Shown here piece after piece: positions 62,343-64,000 of a stretch of 64,000 nucleotides of DNA. The notes beneath the pieces were generated by a model. It worked only from the letters and a program-made list of their open reading frames with translations, made no database searches and had not been told where the DNA came from. Each line of letters opens with the position of its first letter. The first letter of the stretch is position 1. The stretch is from Phaeovulum sp. (GTDB taxonomy: Bacteria > Pseudomonadota > Alphaproteobacteria > Rhodobacterales > Rhodobacteraceae): the NCBI RefSeq assembly GCF_030684035.1, contig NZ_JAUXPI010000020.1, positions 24,503-88,502 on the forward strand, given 5' to 3'. The position numbers and the translations under genes were made by a program.

Positions 62343-63911
62343 TCATTTCAGGGCCTCCAAGATCTTCTTGCTGATCATTTTCTGGTATGCATTCGTCACT
62401 AGGAAAACAGAAACGTCGCTGCCCTCCAAGTAACTGCTGTCACCAAGAAACTCTCGTTTTTCCTGCAATGGCAATGCGTTGAAGTGCTCGAACACCTTGA
62501 TTGCATCGAGTTTCGGTCTGAATCGACCATCGGGCATGTCTTCGATACTGATCCCGTGCTCAGAAAGCGCATTTCGAATGTTATCGGCGGTCTTGAAGTC
62601 TTTGTTGGCGCGAGCATCGGCTCTCGCGACGAGCACGGATTTCAGCGAGTCATATGCGGATCGAGCAACAGCCCATTCTCCCATTCCATCTTCCAGCAGC
62701 CCCAAGATCATCGCGGAAGCTCTTAGCGCAGCCAGATTCCCGGAATTTTCGCATTCATGAAGAACCGCAATGGCACCAGCTGTGTTGAGATCGTCTGAAA
62801 GAGCCTCAAGAATGGCAGGATGGGGATCCTGGCCCGCCGGAATACCCGCCACAAGCTCACGCCACTTCGCCAGCGTCGCCTCCGCCTCCCGCGCTTTCGC
62901 CTCCGTCCAGTCCATCGGCTTGCCGTAATGCGTCCCCAGCAGCACGAACCTTATCACCTCGCCCGGAACGCCCTTTTCCAGCAAATCCCGCACGGTGAAG
63001 AAATTGCCAAGGCTCTTGGACATCTTCTTGCCCTCCACCTGCAACATCTCGTTGTGCATCCAGACCCGGGCAAATTCGCCCTCGGGGTGCACGCACATGC
63101 TCTGCGCGATCTCGTTCTCATGGTGCGGGAATTGCAGATCAATACCGCCCGCGTGAATGTCGAATGTGTGCGGTTTCTCAAGCGCATTGCCTGACAGTCG
63201 CCCCGCCTCAATCTGCTTTTTCCAAAGCAGTTCCTCGCTCATCGCCGAGCATTCGATATGCCAGCCCGGCCGCCCCCGGCCCCAAGGGCTGTCCCAGCCC
63301 GGCAGATCGTCGCTTGACGGCTTCCAGAGCACGAAATCCATCGGGTCGCGCTTGTAAGGGGCCACCTCCACCCGGGCACCTGCGATCATGTCATCGACCG
63401 AGCGGCCCGACAGCGCGCCATAATCGGGGTAGCTGCGGACATCGAAGAGCACATGCCCCTCGGCCTCATAGGCATGCTCGCGCGCAATCAGACCCGCGAT
63501 CATTTCGACCATCTGGCCGATGTATTCGGTCGCGCGCGGCTCATGCGTCGGCCGTAGCGCCCCCAGCGCGTCCATGTCGGCATGATACCAGCCAATCGTC
63601 TCCTCGGTGCGCTCGCGGATCAATGCCTCGAGCGTGCCCGCCGCCCCCGCCTCCTTGCGCGCCAGCGCCGCCGCGTTGATCTTGTCATCGACATCGGTGA
63701 AATTGCGCACATAGGTCACATGATCTGGCCCATAGACGTGCCGCAAGAGCCGATAGAGCACATCGAACACCACCACCGGGCGCGCATTGCCCAGATGCGC
63801 ACGGTCATAGACCGTGGGGCCGCAAAGATACATCCGCACATTGGCAGGATCGAGCGGGGCAAACTCCTGCTTGCGGTGGGTCATCGAATTGGTCAGGCTT
63901 ATCTTGGTCAT
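62343..63911 (-). CDS. cysS: Cysteinyl-tRNA synthetase, mosaic C-terminus
   Basis: The class I synthetase for cysteine, 522 residues. The HIGH-equivalent segment is [17 protein letters not shown], zinc ligands lie in [13 protein letters not shown] and [14 protein letters not shown], and [12 protein letters not shown] is the KMSKS loop. The N-terminal ~363 residues have typical high-GC codons. From about 62820 to the stop, GC drops to roughly 52% (155 of 300 bases, 62401-62700), against 68% and 73% in two sampled 60-base lines upstream. That part encodes the helical anticodon-recognition end and an unusual tail ([27 protein letters not shown]). The frame is intact. The usual bacterial length is about 460, so the tail is long. 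Confidence 0.93.
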   Translation of the reverse strand: MTKISLTNSMTHRKQEFAPLDPANVRMYLCGPTVYDRAHLGNARPVVVFDVLYRLLRHVYGPDHVTYVRNFTDVDDKINAAALARKEAGAAGTLEALIRERTEETIGWYHADMDALGALRPTHEPRATEYIGQMVEMIAGLIAREHAYEAEGHVLFDVRSYPDYGALSGRSVDDMIAGARVEVAPYKRDPMDFVLWKPSSDDLPGWDSPWGRGRPGWHIECSAMSEELLWKKQIEAGRLSGNALEKPHTFDIHAGGIDLQFPHHENEIAQSMCVHPEGEFARVWMHNEMLQVEGKKMSKSLGNFFTVRDLLEKGVPGEVIRFVLLGTHYGKPMDWTEAKAREAEATLAKWRELVAGIPAGQDPHPAILEALSDDLNTAGAIAVLHECENSGNLAALRASAMILGLLEDGMGEWAVARSAYDSLKSVLVARADARANKDFKTADNIRNALSEHGISIEDMPDGRFRPKLDAIKVFEHFNALPLQEKREFLGDSSYLEGSDVSVFLVTNAYQKMISKKILEALK

Positions 63912-64000
63912 GGCGGTCTCGTTGCTGCTCGCGGCGCGGTCTAGCAGGTTCGGGCGTTCAGCAAAACCCCGCGCGCGGTGGCGGGGGCCAGCCCCCGCAC

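Overview
The window is a 64 kb chromosomal stretch from a high-GC alphaproteobacterium, most probably a member of the Rhodobacteraceae. The evidence is the yajC-secD-secF-Mth938-ccmABCDG order, the ferredoxin-NADP reductase sequence, the aglEFGAK alpha-glucoside operon with its LacI-type regulator, frequent GTG/TTG starts, and ATGA or TGATG gene couplings. Nearly all of it is tightly packed core genome. I see no rRNA or tRNA genes, no IS element or prophage, and no CRISPR array.

Layout. 1-3.2 kb: end of an assimilatory sulfate block (cysH, DUF934), fpr, an alanine-rich membrane-anchored protein, and infC, which appears to use an AUA start. 3.2-3.9 kb: a short accessory gap with a candidate anti-Shine-Dalgarno ('cuckoo'/CcsR-like) sRNA on the minus strand, a decayed AbrB-family gene and a dispersed repeat. 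3.9-10.7 kb: a four-gene accessory block of glycosyltransferase and alpha/beta-hydrolase-like proteins, including a three-part fusion, a GT with a degenerate second GT copy, and a hydrolase-like paralogue that has lost its nucleophile serine. 10.7-12.8 kb: small envelope or hypothetical genes (DUF1127, a lipoprotein, a beta-barrel protein). 12.9-29.2 kb: housekeeping genes (pyrC, pyrE, dnaB, alr, a reduced Mla-like lipid transporter, radA, cvpA, purF, zapA, tkt, an EamA exporter, two LpxL-like acyltransferases). 29.2-33 kb: a DUF1223 protein and acnA.

33.0-49.7 kb is a run of genes all on the minus strand: the aglEFGAK alpha-glucoside uptake operon, a non-pyrrolysine MttB-family methyltransferase, an ExbB-ExbD-ExbD-TonB energy-transducing module, yajC-secD-secF, and the cytochrome c maturation genes. 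The divergent aglR gene at 49.97 kb is followed by a GH1 beta-glucosidase and glucokinase. Together these make a sugar module: the ABC importer brings in alpha-glucosides, AglA (GH13) and the GH1 enzyme cleave them, and Glk phosphorylates glucose. Two matching palindromes in the aglE/aglR intergenic region are likely AglR operators.

53.4-59.4 kb is a chemotaxis cluster (STAS protein, CheY, CheA, CheW, CheR, a second CheY, an unknown 129-residue protein, and a convergent cheB). 59.7-64 kb holds a squalene/phytoene-synthase-family protein, cimA and cysS. The last third of cysS has a sharply lower GC content (about 52% by hand count over 300 bases, against 68-73% in sampled lines of the rest of the gene), so the gene looks like a recombinant mosaic.

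No complete, clearly new system is certain. The most novel material is the glycosyltransferase/hydrolase block, the CCUCCC-loop sRNA candidate, the mosaic cysS, the AUA-initiated infC, and a palindromic dispersed repeat that interrupts the ccmA-ccmB junction.
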